A stretch of DNA of 64,000 nucleotides from an uncultured Pelagibacteraceae bacterium. Its GTDB lineage: Bacteria > Pseudomonadota > Alphaproteobacteria > Pelagibacterales > AG-422-B15. Position 1 is the first letter of the stretch. The number at the start of each line of letters is the position of its first letter. A program made the position numbers and the translations under genes. Below are positions 42,744 through 51,980 of the stretch, in pieces. The notes beneath the pieces are model-generated. The model saw nothing but the letters and a program-made list of their open reading frames with translations, made no database searches and was not told where the DNA came from. The DNA lies in the NCBI GenBank assembly GCA_902622985.1, contig CACNSH010000003.1, forward strand, positions 1-64,000. Direction: 5' to 3'.

Positions 42744-44309
42744 ATGTTACTAAATAGCCAAATTAGCGAAAACTCAAAAGCCTGGCCGATTTTGGAAGCT
42801 AGAAAGATCATTAATCAAATTCAAAAAAAAAATAAGAAGAAAATAAGACTTCAAACTGGTTATGGACCAAGTGGACTTCCACACATAGGGACATTCGGAG
42901 AAGTTGCAAGGACCACAATGGTACTAAACGCCATCAAAGCAGTATCTGATTATGAAGTAGAATTGATTGCTTTTTCTGATGATATGGATGGATTAAGAAA
43001 AGTTCCCGATAATGTTCCTAATCAAGAAATTTTAAAAAAAAATTTACACAAACCTCTAACCTCGATTCCAGATCCCTTTGAAACATCAAAGAGCTTTGGA
43101 AACCATAACAATGAGATGTTACAAGCATTTCTTGATAAGTTTGGGTTCAAATATTCTTTTAAGAGCGCAACTGAGCTTTATAAATCAGGATTCTTTAACG
43201 ACCAATTAATCAAAGTTTTAAATTCTTATGATGAGATTAAAAAAATAATATTACCAACATTGGGAGAAGAAAGAAAAAAAACTTACAGCCCTTTTTTGCC
43301 AATTTGTCCAGAAACAGGACACGTACTCGAAGTTGAAATTATTTCAATTAATACTCAAAAAAATACGGTTATTTATCTTCAGAATAATAAGGAAATTGAA
43401 CAGTCTATTTTAGATGGTAATTGCAAATTACAATGGAAAGTGGACTGGGCAATGAGGTGGTGTGCTTTAGATATTGATTATGAAATGTACGGTAAAGACT
43501 TGATACCAACTTTTCAACTTTCATCCAAAGTGTGCCGTGCTTTAGGACATCAACCTCCCGAAAATTATTTCTATGAATTGTTTCTTGATCAGAATGGTGA
43601 AAAGATTTCAAAATCAAAGGGAAATGGTTTGAGTATTGAAGAATGGCTATCTTATGCTCCCAAGGAAACATTAAGCTACTTTATGTATCAAAATCCAAGA
43701 AGAGCAAAAAAACTATTTCTTGATGTGATCCCCAAATCAGTTGATGAATTTTTGAGTCATCTTAATAAATTTAAGGATCAAAATGATGAGGAAAAAATTG
43801 ATAATCCAGTGTGGCATATCATGAACAGTCATAATCATATTGGTTCAATACCTATCTCTTTCAATTTAATATTAAATTTAGTTTCAGCTAGTGGAAAGAG
43901 CGATCCAGATTTCATTCTAGATTTTATAAAAAAATATGATGATTCAGTTATCAATTCTGATCATAATTTCATGTTAGAACTAATAACTGGAGCAATATCA
44001 TTTGAAAAGAATGTTAATGCCGATAAAATTCAGTTTAAAGTACCCAATGAAAAAGAGAAAAGTATTTTTTTAGATTTAATTAATCGAATTGAGCTTTTGC
44101 CAGATAATGTTGATGCTGAAACTATACAGACTGAAATCTATCAAATTGGTAAAGATTATAAGTTTGATAATTTAAGAGACTGGTTCAAACTTATTTATCA
44201 GGTTCTTTTTGGCAAAAGTGATGGACCAAGATTTGGTACTTTTATTGCCATCTATGGTATAAAAGAAACAATACAACTTATTAGAGAAAGAATAAAAGTG
44301 AGTAATTGA
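42744..44309 (+). CDS. lysK: Lysyl-tRNA synthetase, class I
   Basis: A 521-residue class I LysRS, the archaeal-type enzyme also used by many alphaproteobacteria and spirochaetes in place of LysS. The HIGH motif appears as GPSGLPHIGTFGEVART (about 42-58), the KMSKS motif as GEKISKSKGNG (about 284-294), and the typical FSDDMDGLRKVPDN segment follows HIGH. KVDWAMRWCALDIDYEMYGKDL is another class I LysRS landmark. No lysS is present in the window. It overlaps pyrD by one base. Confidence 0.94.
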   Translation: MLLNSQISENSKAWPILEARKIINQIQKKNKKKIRLQTGYGPSGLPHIGTFGEVARTTMVLNAIKAVSDYEVELIAFSDDMDGLRKVPDNVPNQEILKKNLHKPLTSIPDPFETSKSFGNHNNEMLQAFLDKFGFKYSFKSATELYKSGFFNDQLIKVLNSYDEIKKIILPTLGEERKKTYSPFLPICPETGHVLEVEIISINTQKNTVIYLQNNKEIEQSILDGNCKLQWKVDWAMRWCALDIDYEMYGKDLIPTFQLSSKVCRALGHQPPENYFYELFLDQNGEKISKSKGNGLSIEEWLSYAPKETLSYFMYQNPRRAKKLFLDVIPKSVDEFLSHLNKFKDQNDEEKIDNPVWHIMNSHNHIGSIPISFNLILNLVSASGKSDPDFILDFIKKYDDSVINSDHNFMLELITGAISFEKNVNADKIQFKVPNEKEKSIFLDLINRIELLPDNVDAETIQTEIYQIGKDYKFDNLRDWFKLIYQVLFGKSDGPRFGTFIAIYGIKETIQLIRERIKVSN

Positions 44310-45349
44310 TGAGTTTTTTAACCGGCTTGCTTAAACTTTTGCCACCTGAGACTGCTCATAATTTCACAATACAATTAACAAAATATGGCAGTCCATTACT
44401 TGCTTCAGGTTTTAAAGATCAAAGTTTACATACTAATATAAAAGGCCTTAGCTTCAGTAATCCATTAGGGATTGCTGCCGGCTTTGATAAGAATGCTGAA
44501 TTGATAGATCCTTTATTAAAGATTGGATTTGGATTTGTGGAATGCGGAACTGTTACCCCAATGCCACAATTTGGAAATACAAAGCCAAGAGTTTTTAGGT
44601 TAAAAAAGGATAATGCAATAATTAATAGGTTAGGTTTTAACAACAAGGGAGAAAAAAGGTTTGTAAAAAATCTTATGTCTGCAAAAAAGACGGGTATTGT
44701 GGGATCAAATATTGGACCAAATAAAGAATCTAAAAATTTCATTGATGATTATTTAAAAATTTTCAAAAAGATATCAGTCTCTTGTGATTATGTTACGATT
44801 AATGTTTCATCTCCAAATACCGAAGCATTACGTGAAATGCAGAGAAAAGAATATCTTGAAGTGCTTTTAAGAGAAATATCTCAAATTAGGGATAAAGGAT
44901 CAAATAGAAAACCAATCATGCTGAAAATTGATCCAGATAATACAAATGATCACTACAGCATGATTCTTAATCTTGTTAATAAATACAATATCGATGGAAT
45001 TGTTGCTACAAATACTTCTCTTTCAAGACCAGAAATTCTAAGAGATCTCAATAAGAAAAGAGAAGGCGGATTATCTGGACCTCCGATAAAGGATTTATCT
45101 GATAAAGTTTTAAAATTTTTATATCGAGAGACAAACCAAGAATTAATTTTGATTGGTGTAGGTGGAGTTGGTAGTGCATTAGACGTATATAATAAAATCA
45201 AACTAGGCGCATCTTTGGTACAGATTTATACCTCACTCACTTATGGTGGTCCGCAACTAATAAATAAGATTTTGATTGACCTTGTTAAACTTATTAAAGA
45301 AGATGGGTTTTCAAATATTTCAGAAGCAGTGGGTGTAAATAATAAATGA
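44309..45349 (+). CDS. pyrD: Dihydroorotate dehydrogenase (quinone), class 2
   Basis: A 346-residue membrane-bound flavoenzyme of pyrimidine synthesis. The N-terminal amphipathic helices (SFLTGLLKLLPPETAHNFTIQL) mark class 2. Core motifs are NPLGIAAGFDKNAE (about 49-62), GFGFVECGTVTPMPQ, RLGFNNKG, NVSSPNTEALR (Ser base), VATNTS and the C-terminal IGVGGVGSALDVYNKIKLGASLVQIYT FMN-phosphate region. The ATG at 44309 overlaps the lysK stop; a TTG one codon earlier is an alternative. Overlaps the TetR gene by four bases. Confidence 0.94.
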   Translation: MSFLTGLLKLLPPETAHNFTIQLTKYGSPLLASGFKDQSLHTNIKGLSFSNPLGIAAGFDKNAELIDPLLKIGFGFVECGTVTPMPQFGNTKPRVFRLKKDNAIINRLGFNNKGEKRFVKNLMSAKKTGIVGSNIGPNKESKNFIDDYLKIFKKISVSCDYVTINVSSPNTEALREMQRKEYLEVLLREISQIRDKGSNRKPIMLKIDPDNTNDHYSMILNLVNKYNIDGIVATNTSLSRPEILRDLNKKREGGLSGPPIKDLSDKVLKFLYRETNQELILIGVGGVGSALDVYNKIKLGASLVQIYTSLTYGGPQLINKILIDLVKLIKEDGFSNISEAVGVNNK

Positions 45350-45960
45350 ATAAACCCGTTGATCTTCCTTTTAACAAAAGAAAGAGACAGCTTAACAAAC
45401 AACAGAATCGTGACTCCATAATCTTAGCTTCAAGAAAAGTTTTTACTGAAAAGGGCCTTGACAGCTCTAATGTAAGGGAGATCGTATCTGAGGCTGGTTT
45501 GGGTTCTGGGACATTCTACAATTACTTTGATGATAAAGTCGAAGTATTTTTAGTAATTGTAAATAGACTTATTAATGAATTTAGTAATTTTATCATACCT
45601 GAAATTAATAAAGCTAAAACCTTTGATGAACTAGTTAGTATTGCTTTTAATAGCTGGTTTAACTGGATATCTAATGATGCAGAAAATTATATTTTTTTTA
45701 AAAATAATAAAAAATATATATTAGATCTTAAATGGTTGGGTCAAAATTCAAAAGAATACCAAAATTTCAATAAAAAACTGCTAGAAGTAACAGTAAATAT
45801 ATCAAAAATTATTAGATTTCCACAAAACGATATTTCACTTATGGTAACCTCTGTCATTGCTGTTAGCGTTAATCTTGGCGATCAATTATTGGAAAGAAAC
45901 GATTTGAAACCGTCTGAGGTAAGCTTATTTGCAACTAAATTATTTTTAAAAGGACTATAG
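45346..45960 (+). CDS. TetR family transcriptional regulator
   Basis: A 204-residue regulator with an N-terminal helix-turn-helix: ILASRKVFTEKGLDSSNVREIVSEAGLGSGTFYNYFDDKVEVF (about residues 26-68; recognition helix SGTFYNYF). The C-terminal ligand domain has no clear family. It overlaps pyrD and is followed six bases later by a short-chain dehydrogenase. Given the many fatty-acid genes from here on, it may control lipid catabolism (inference from position). Confidence 0.88.
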   Translation: MNKPVDLPFNKRKRQLNKQQNRDSIILASRKVFTEKGLDSSNVREIVSEAGLGSGTFYNYFDDKVEVFLVIVNRLINEFSNFIIPEINKAKTFDELVSIAFNSWFNWISNDAENYIFFKNNKKYILDLKWLGQNSKEYQNFNKKLLEVTVNISKIIRFPQNDISLMVTSVIAVSVNLGDQLLERNDLKPSEVSLFATKLFLKGL

Positions 45961-45966
45961 CTTAAG

Positions 45967-46770
45967 ATGACAAAAAGTATTTTTATTACTGGCGCAGCAT
46001 CAGGAATCGGTAAAGCAACTGCAATATCGTTTGCTGAAAATGGATGGAATGTAGGGCTTTTTGATATCAATCAAGACGGCCTGGAAGAGGTAGCCGGAAT
46101 TATTGGTCATAATAAATGTATGTTTCAAAAGTTAGATGTAACAAATATTGAAGATTGGATTGAAGCAGAAAAAAGTTTCTCACAATATACAGGTGGTAGG
46201 TGCGATATCTTTTTTAATAATGCAGGTATAGCAAACTTTGCAGGAGCATTTGAGGATATAAAGATTGAGGAAATGAACAAAATAATTGATGTAAACTTTA
46301 AAGGTGTTGTTAATGGATGTTTTACGATGCTTGAAATTTTAAAAAGTACAAAAAACAGCCTGCTACTCAATACAAGTTCAGTTGCGGGACTTATTACAGC
46401 GCCAGGCATATCAGTTTATGGAGCTACAAAGCATGCTGTAAGCTCTCTTACCGAAAATCTGCGTATTGAGTTTGAGCGGTATGACATTAAAGTATCTGAA
46501 ATTAACCCTTGGTTTACCGAAACACCTATCTTAGATGCTGAAGCAGTCACTACTGGTGCAAAAAGTCAACTGGACCGTGAATTTGTCAATCAAAAAACAA
46601 AAGTTTATCCAGTTGAAAAAGTCGTAAGTTCAGTCTGGTCCGCTTATGACTCAAGTAGGATCCATCATCCAGTTGGCTTCGAAGCAAAATTTGCATCGTT
46701 TTTTATGAGACACCTGCCATCACTCATAAGAGGTTTGAGCAAAAAACTTTTTAAGGATTCTTTTATCTAG
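45967..46770 (+). CDS. Short-chain dehydrogenase/reductase
   Basis: A 267-residue NAD(P)-dependent oxidoreductase of the classical SDR type. The cofactor motif TGAASGIGKA (about 8-17) and NNAG (about 86-89) are intact, the catalytic Ser is in LNTSSVAGL (about 136) and YGATK holds Tyr/Lys (about 151-155). The C-terminal part is longer and basic with FMRHLPSLIRGLSKKLF, possibly membrane-associating. Substrate unknown. Probably in the TetR operon. Its end overlaps the convergent dienoyl-CoA reductase-like gene by four bases. Confidence 0.87.
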   Translation: MTKSIFITGAASGIGKATAISFAENGWNVGLFDINQDGLEEVAGIIGHNKCMFQKLDVTNIEDWIEAEKSFSQYTGGRCDIFFNNAGIANFAGAFEDIKIEEMNKIIDVNFKGVVNGCFTMLEILKSTKNSLLLNTSSVAGLITAPGISVYGATKHAVSSLTENLRIEFERYDIKVSEINPWFTETPILDAEAVTTGAKSQLDREFVNQKTKVYPVEKVVSSVWSAYDSSRIHHPVGFEAKFASFFMRHLPSLIRGLSKKLFKDSFI

Positions 46771-47642
46771 ACAGACCTTTTTGCTTTATCAGCATCATTT
46801 GAGGCTTTAATCATATTTCTGAGTTGTTCCCACTCTTGATCGGTTACATCTTTTAACATTTCATAGAAATTACCCGCATGATTCAACCATTGAGCCCCAT
46901 CAATTGTAATGATTTCTCCTGTTAAGTAATCGACTCCATCTGCCATTAAGAAAGTTGCTAAATTTGCGAGCTCACTGAGTTCTCCAGTTCTTTTCATTGG
47001 AATCGATTCCATCATATTTGCTCCTTTGCCTCCTGGTGCTAATCTATCCCACGCACCTTTGGTCGGAAATGGTCCAGGCGAGATAGCATTTAATCTTATA
47101 CCTCTATTTCCCCATTCGGCTGCAAGAGATCTAGTCATTGTCGCTAAACCAGACTTAGACATTGCTGATGGAACTGTATATGGACCACTGCTATCAATCC
47201 ATGTGGTTAAAATAGAAATTATACTTCCTTTTAAATTTTCAGCTAACCACCTTTTGCCTATTGCATTTGTCATATAAAAAGTCCCATTGAAAACAATATT
47301 AGAAATAGCAGTAAATGCTCTTGGAGATAAATCTTCTGTTCTGGAAATAAAATTCCCTGCAGCATTGTTTAATAGGCCAGTTAGTGGTCCCTCGCTCCAA
47401 ATTTCATTAACCATATCCTCTATTGCCTCAGGAACCTTGATATCACATGAGATTGATTTTACGGATCCCCCATGCATATCCATAAGCTCTTTTGCCGTTT
47501 CATCCAATACTGACTTTCTTCTGCCACAAATATAGACATTGGCACCTAGTTCTAAATACCTTGTCGCCATTGCTTTACCAAGTCCCGACCCTCCGCCGGA
47601 AACTAAAATTCTTTTATTTTTCAATAAATCTTTTTGAAACAT
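46767..47642 (-). CDS. 2,4-dienoyl-CoA reductase-like SDR
   Basis: A 291-residue SDR that resembles eukaryotic-type 2,4-dienoyl-CoA reductase (DECR1): cofactor motif SGGGSGLGKAMA, NNAAGNFI, then a VPSAMSKSGLATMTRSLAAEWG segment in which the usual YxxxK is replaced by the SAMSK pattern of the DECR group, followed by SPGPFPTKGAWDRL. These enzymes reduce 2,4-dienoyl-CoAs during breakdown of polyunsaturated chains. The Met at 47642 is chosen because a GGAG ribosome site lies just upstream; a Met six codons earlier is less likely. Confidence 0.82.
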   Translation of the reverse strand: MFQKDLLKNKRILVSGGGSGLGKAMATRYLELGANVYICGRRKSVLDETAKELMDMHGGSVKSISCDIKVPEAIEDMVNEIWSEGPLTGLLNNAAGNFISRTEDLSPRAFTAISNIVFNGTFYMTNAIGKRWLAENLKGSIISILTTWIDSSGPYTVPSAMSKSGLATMTRSLAAEWGNRGIRLNAISPGPFPTKGAWDRLAPGGKGANMMESIPMKRTGELSELANLATFLMADGVDYLTGEIITIDGAQWLNHAGNFYEMLKDVTDQEWEQLRNMIKASNDADKAKRSV

Positions 47643-47652
47643 ATTTACTCCT

Positions 47653-48384
47653 TTATCCAAATTGCGCTAAGAATGGAAAATACTTTATAAAAAAGAAAGC
47701 CAATTCTTGAATTCTGTTTGTTAGTATCAGGATACCAAATAAAATTAGTAAAAGACCAGTAAAAATTTCGATTAATCTTATATAATTTCTTATTCTTGAT
47801 AAAAATTTCATAAAGCCATTTATTGCATAGGCCGCTATTAGAAAAGGTATGCCCAAGCCAGCTGAATATAGCATTAGTAAAACTATTCCATACGTTACTG
47901 TCTCTGAGCTTGCGGCTATTGATAAAACACTTCCTAGAATAGGCCCAATGCAAGGTGTCCATCCAAATGCAAATGATAAACCAATTACATAAGAGCCAAC
48001 TATACCTGGTCTATAGCTTTCAATTTGGTATCTCATCTCCCTGTTTAAAAATGGTATTTGTATGATTTGCATAAAATGAATACCAAATATGATAATTATT
48101 ATTCCTCCAGCAATACGTAAAATATCGAGATATTCGTAAACTAAGCTGCTAAGTAAAGTTGCAGAAGCACCTAAGATTACAAATACAGTTGAAAACCCAA
48201 ACACAAAACTTAATGAAAAACTAAAAACCTTTTTTTTAATTTCATCACCTTGGTCCAGTTGTAATTTATCCAAACTGGTTCCCGCCATAAAACACAAGTA
48301 GCCTGGAACAATTGGTAATACACATGGAGATAGAAAACTAAGGAGTCCCGCAAGAACTACATATAAATATGATATTTCAGTCAC
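47653..48384 (-). CDS. ccdA: Cytochrome c biogenesis protein CcdA
   Basis: A 243-residue membrane protein with six segments that carries reducing power from thioredoxin across the membrane. Both redox cysteines are in their family motifs: LSFLSPCVLPIVPGYLCFMAG (about 15-35) and FGWTPCIGPILGSVLSIA (about 130-147). It serves cytochrome c maturation or periplasmic disulfide reduction, which fits the three c-type or b-type cytochromes in this window. Overlaps the TIGR02186-type gene upstream. Confidence 0.93.
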   Translation of the reverse strand: MTEISYLYVVLAGLLSFLSPCVLPIVPGYLCFMAGTSLDKLQLDQGDEIKKKVFSFSLSFVFGFSTVFVILGASATLLSSLVYEYLDILRIAGGIIIIIFGIHFMQIIQIPFLNREMRYQIESYRPGIVGSYVIGLSFAFGWTPCIGPILGSVLSIAASSETVTYGIVLLMLYSAGLGIPFLIAAYAINGFMKFLSRIRNYIRLIEIFTGLLLILFGILILTNRIQELAFFFIKYFPFLAQFG

Positions 48385-49175
48385 TATATTCTTTTAAATC
48401 TTTTAAATATTTCAGCGCCACTCCAGCCAATAATTATTGCAATTATCAAAGAAATCAATCCGTAAAAGAATGGATAGTTTTTTGAAAAAGAGTAAATAGC
48501 CTCCTCAATTCCAACTCTAGTAACTATAAAGTTATATGAATATTCCTGAGATATCTCATTATCTATAATTAAATGAAGGTTAACAGTGTATTCTCCTACA
48601 GGAACGGTATTCGGAATATCAATATAAGATCTGAATAGATTTCCATCAATTATTTCAATTTCATCAAAAACTTTTCTATACAAACTATCCTCTTGTTTTG
48701 TTCTAATTAGAGCACTATAGAATTCTTCTTTTTCCTTTTCATTTATAATACTTCCCCAATCAGTAGTAAGTAAGCTCCAATCGATCATCTCTGATTTTTT
48801 CTTCTCAAGTAGTCCAATTTGATTATTCGCTAGAAATTCATCTGACAGTTCAGATGTACTCGAAAGATAATAGAAACCTGGCACATCTCTGAAAGTTACA
48901 CTTTTAGAATTCAACCAAAATCCAAAATATGAGTCTTTCTTTCTTAATGCAACATCCTCAGGAGGGCCGACAACTTCTATAAGTATGTCACTTTTACTAT
49001 CTCTTGATTGAGATGGATCAGAATAAAATGCCCCAAAAACGAGAAGCTCTTCTCCTGAAAAATTTGCGTCTATATATATTTCTTCCTGGTCTGAGCCAAT
49101 AACAAGTGCAACTGATATTGAGGGAGTCAATGCCCCAATCAAAATATAAAATAAAATAATTAATTGTCTTATCAT
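48384..49175 (-). CDS. TIGR02186-type alphaproteobacterial membrane protein
   Basis: A 263-residue protein with an N-terminal signal sequence, a beta-rich periplasmic domain and a C-terminal membrane helix (FFYGLISLIIAIIIGWSGAEIFKRF). The order SDQEEIYIDANFSGEELLVFGAF near the N-terminus and VPVGEYTVNLHL near residue 195 match the alphaproteobacterial TIGR02186 family, which is nearly always next to a TauE/SafE gene, as here. A role as periplasmic partner of the exporter is likely but unproven. Overlaps both neighbours by one base. Confidence 0.85.
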   Translation of the reverse strand: MIRQLIILFYILIGALTPSISVALVIGSDQEEIYIDANFSGEELLVFGAFYSDPSQSRDSKSDILIEVVGPPEDVALRKKDSYFGFWLNSKSVTFRDVPGFYYLSSTSELSDEFLANNQIGLLEKKKSEMIDWSLLTTDWGSIINEKEKEEFYSALIRTKQEDSLYRKVFDEIEIIDGNLFRSYIDIPNTVPVGEYTVNLHLIIDNEISQEYSYNFIVTRVGIEEAIYSFSKNYPFFYGLISLIIAIIIGWSGAEIFKRFKRI

Positions 49176-50098
49176 TAGAAAACTAATCTTATAACAGATA
49201 AATTAAAAATTTCGTTAGGCTCTACTAACAAATCAAGCGCAATTTTAGTTGCAACGCCAAGCACTATTATAGCTAGTAAAGCTCTTATTTCTTCACCCCT
49301 TAATTTATTAGCTGCTAATACTCCGACTTGAGCACCAATTACAGAGGAGAGTATTAAAAAGAAAGCTAGTACTGCATCTACAGCAAAAGTCGTCGTTGCA
49401 TGAAGAATTGTAACTAGCGCAGTTATAAAAATAATTTGAAATAATGATGTACCAATTACTTTTGAGGTAGGCATTCCTAAAAAATAAATCATTGCAGGAA
49501 TTAATATGAAAGCGCCACCAATTCCCATTGTCGCTGATAAGACACCGATCACAAAACCAATTATAATTGGAGGAATAACACTTATGTATAATTTAGATTT
49601 GTAAAATCTGACTTTGAAAGGAAGTCTATGCGCCCAGTTGTGATAATGAATCTTTCGTTTAACACTTTTTCTTCTTATTCTATCCCTAATTACTTTAGAG
49701 CTTTCAATCAGCATTGATAAACCTATACCTGTTAAAAGAGCAAAATATAGAATTGAGATCACGGTATCAATTTGACCAATTGCAACAAGCCTACTGAATA
49801 TCCAAACGCCCAAGATTGATCCAAAGAAGGCACCAACAAGCAACACTCCTCCCATTTTCAAATCTACAAGACCTTGTCTCCAATGTCCTAATGTTCCAGA
49901 AATTGAAGATGCAACGATTTGGTTTGCTGATGTTGCAACAGCAACATTGGTAGGTATGCCTATGAATATTAGTAGTGGTGTCATTAAAAAGCCTCCACCT
50001 AAACCAAACATGCCAGATAGAAAACCTACAATTCCGCCTAAAGACAATAATAGAAAAATGTTAACTGAGAGCTCTGCAATAGGCAGATAAATACTCAT
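49175..50098 (-). CDS. TauE/SafE family sulfite/organosulfonate exporter
   Basis: A 307-residue membrane protein with about eight segments in two halves. Typical glycine-rich helices: GGIVGFLSGMFGLGGGFLMTPLLIFIGIP (about 21-49) and the matching GFVIGVLSATMGIGGAFILIPAMIYFLG (about 177-204). Family members export sulfite, sulfoacetate or related sulfur compounds. It forms a set with the TIGR02186-type protein and CcdA, and faces away from a DmdC-like dehydrogenase, so a link to organosulfur metabolism is plausible. Confidence 0.9.
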   Translation of the reverse strand: MSIYLPIAELSVNIFLLLSLGGIVGFLSGMFGLGGGFLMTPLLIFIGIPTNVAVATSANQIVASSISGTLGHWRQGLVDLKMGGVLLVGAFFGSILGVWIFSRLVAIGQIDTVISILYFALLTGIGLSMLIESSKVIRDRIRRKSVKRKIHYHNWAHRLPFKVRFYKSKLYISVIPPIIIGFVIGVLSATMGIGGAFILIPAMIYFLGMPTSKVIGTSLFQIIFITALVTILHATTTFAVDAVLAFFLILSSVIGAQVGVLAANKLRGEEIRALLAIIVLGVATKIALDLLVEPNEIFNLSVIRLVF

Positions 50099-50210
50099 AA
50101 TTCTAAACTTTTCAGACTTTCCCCATTGATATGGTCAACAAAATTAGAAATTTGCAATTTATGAGACAAAGGTTATATATATTTAAACTACAATAATTAT
50201 TCTTAAACCT

Positions 50211-51980
50211 ATGTCGTACAAAAGTCCAATAGAAGATTTCAAATACAATCTGGCCATGCTTAACTACGACGAGGTCATTGCTGGCATAGAGAAGTTCAAG
50301 GAGTATGATTCTGAAACACTCATGAGTGTTGTTTCTGAAATAGGGCGTCTTAATGAGCAAGAAGTACTAGATAGTAATAAAATTGGTGATAGAGAGGGCT
50401 TAAAATATGTAACTGATGGAGCAGAAGGTCCTGAAGTTCATACCCCTGAAAGATTTAAAAAATTGTATGATGCAGTAAAGTCGTCAGGATATGTTGGTGC
50501 CACAATGCCCACTCAATATGGTGGCGGTGGAGCACCGTTTACGACTGCCATACTTGCAGGCGAGATTGGTATAGCTGCTAATATGGCATTCTATATGGGT
50601 CCAGGATTAAGTCATGGAGCAATGAAGACCATCTTAAAAAAGGCTACTGAGGAACTTAAAGATAAATATCTGCCTAATATGACTTCTGGTGAGTGGATGG
50701 GCACTATGTGTCTGACAGAACCACAATGTGGAACTGACCTTGGCTTAATAAAATCAACTGCAGTTCCTAAAGATGATCATTATGAATTAACAGGCCAAAA
50801 AATTTGGATTTCATTTGGTGAACATGATTTAACAGAAAATATTATTCATCTTGTGCTTGCAAGAACACCAGACGCACCTGAGGGTATTAAAGGAATAAGT
50901 TTATTTCTTGTACCAAAGCGACTAGATGATAATTCTCGAAATACAATTTATTGTGGCGGTTTAGAACATAAACTTGGAATTAATTCATCACCAACCTGCG
51001 TCATGAATCTTGAAAACGCAAAAGGTTGGCTCGTTGGAGAAAAAAATAAAGGAATGGAAGCAATGTTTCTGATGATGAATGACGCACGTTTAAAAGTTGG
51101 ACTGCAAGGTATAGCAATGTCTGAGATCTCATACCAAAACGCCTTAGAATTTGCAAAAGAAAGAAAACAAATGAGGTCTGTTGTCAAGGATAAGCAAGAC
51201 AAAGATAGTAAAGCTGACAATATAATCGTTCATCCTGACGTAAGAAGAATGTTAATGAATGTAAAAGCAACAACTGAAGCAATGCGTGCATTATGCATTT
51301 ATACAGCAATGAAAATTGATCTTGCGGAAGATCATCCTGATGAAAAAGTAAGACAGGAGGCTGATGATTTTGCTGCATTAATGACACCAATAATTAAAGC
51401 TTACTGCACTGATAGAGGTTTTTTAAATTGCTCAGAATCTTTACAAGTCTTAGGTGGTAGTGGTTTTACAAAAGAATATCCTCTCGAACAGTACATGCGA
51501 GATGTAAGAATTACAATGATATATGAAGGTACAAATGGTATTCAGGCGTTAGACCTAGTTGGAAGAAAATTAACAATGCATCAGGGACGGTTGTTACAAA
51601 ATTTCCAAAAAGAAGTGCAAAAATTTCTCTCTGAAAATAAGGATAATCCAGAAATATCCTCATTTGTTAAACCTCTCGAAAATGCTCTTAATGAAGTTAC
51701 TGCTTCAACAATGTGGTTAATGCAAAACGGCATGCAGGATCCTGAAAATGCCCTTGCTTCTGCCACTGATTACCTAAATTTAGTGGCTCTATCGTCGATG
51801 ACTTATATGTGGGCGCGTATGGCAAAATTCTCTATTGGTAAAAATGAACCAATTCATAAAAATAAAATAAAAACTGGAACTTATTTTGTAGAAAAGATTA
51901 TGCCAGAGCTAACTATGTACTCAAAGAAGGTGCAAGCTGGCAAGTCTTCAATGATGGATATGGAAGTTGCAGAGTTTTAA
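50211..51980 (+). CDS. Acyl-CoA dehydrogenase with C-terminal extension, DmdC-like
   Basis: A 589-residue flavin dehydrogenase, longer than the roughly 380-residue norm because of N- and C-terminal extensions found in the FadE/DmdC group. Motifs: GPGLSHGAMKTI, CLTEPQCGTDLG and GQKIWISFGEHDLTENIIH in the middle domain, and the catalytic Glu in MIYEGTNGIQALDL (about residue 440). DmdC oxidises 3-methylmercaptopropionyl-CoA in DMSP breakdown, and close relatives act on fatty acyl-CoAs. The other dmd genes are not here, so the substrate is open. Convergent with the second acyl-CoA dehydrogenase. Confidence 0.85.
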   Translation: MSYKSPIEDFKYNLAMLNYDEVIAGIEKFKEYDSETLMSVVSEIGRLNEQEVLDSNKIGDREGLKYVTDGAEGPEVHTPERFKKLYDAVKSSGYVGATMPTQYGGGGAPFTTAILAGEIGIAANMAFYMGPGLSHGAMKTILKKATEELKDKYLPNMTSGEWMGTMCLTEPQCGTDLGLIKSTAVPKDDHYELTGQKIWISFGEHDLTENIIHLVLARTPDAPEGIKGISLFLVPKRLDDNSRNTIYCGGLEHKLGINSSPTCVMNLENAKGWLVGEKNKGMEAMFLMMNDARLKVGLQGIAMSEISYQNALEFAKERKQMRSVVKDKQDKDSKADNIIVHPDVRRMLMNVKATTEAMRALCIYTAMKIDLAEDHPDEKVRQEADDFAALMTPIIKAYCTDRGFLNCSESLQVLGGSGFTKEYPLEQYMRDVRITMIYEGTNGIQALDLVGRKLTMHQGRLLQNFQKEVQKFLSENKDNPEISSFVKPLENALNEVTASTMWLMQNGMQDPENALASATDYLNLVALSSMTYMWARMAKFSIGKNEPIHKNKIKTGTYFVEKIMPELTMYSKKVQAGKSSMMDMEVAEF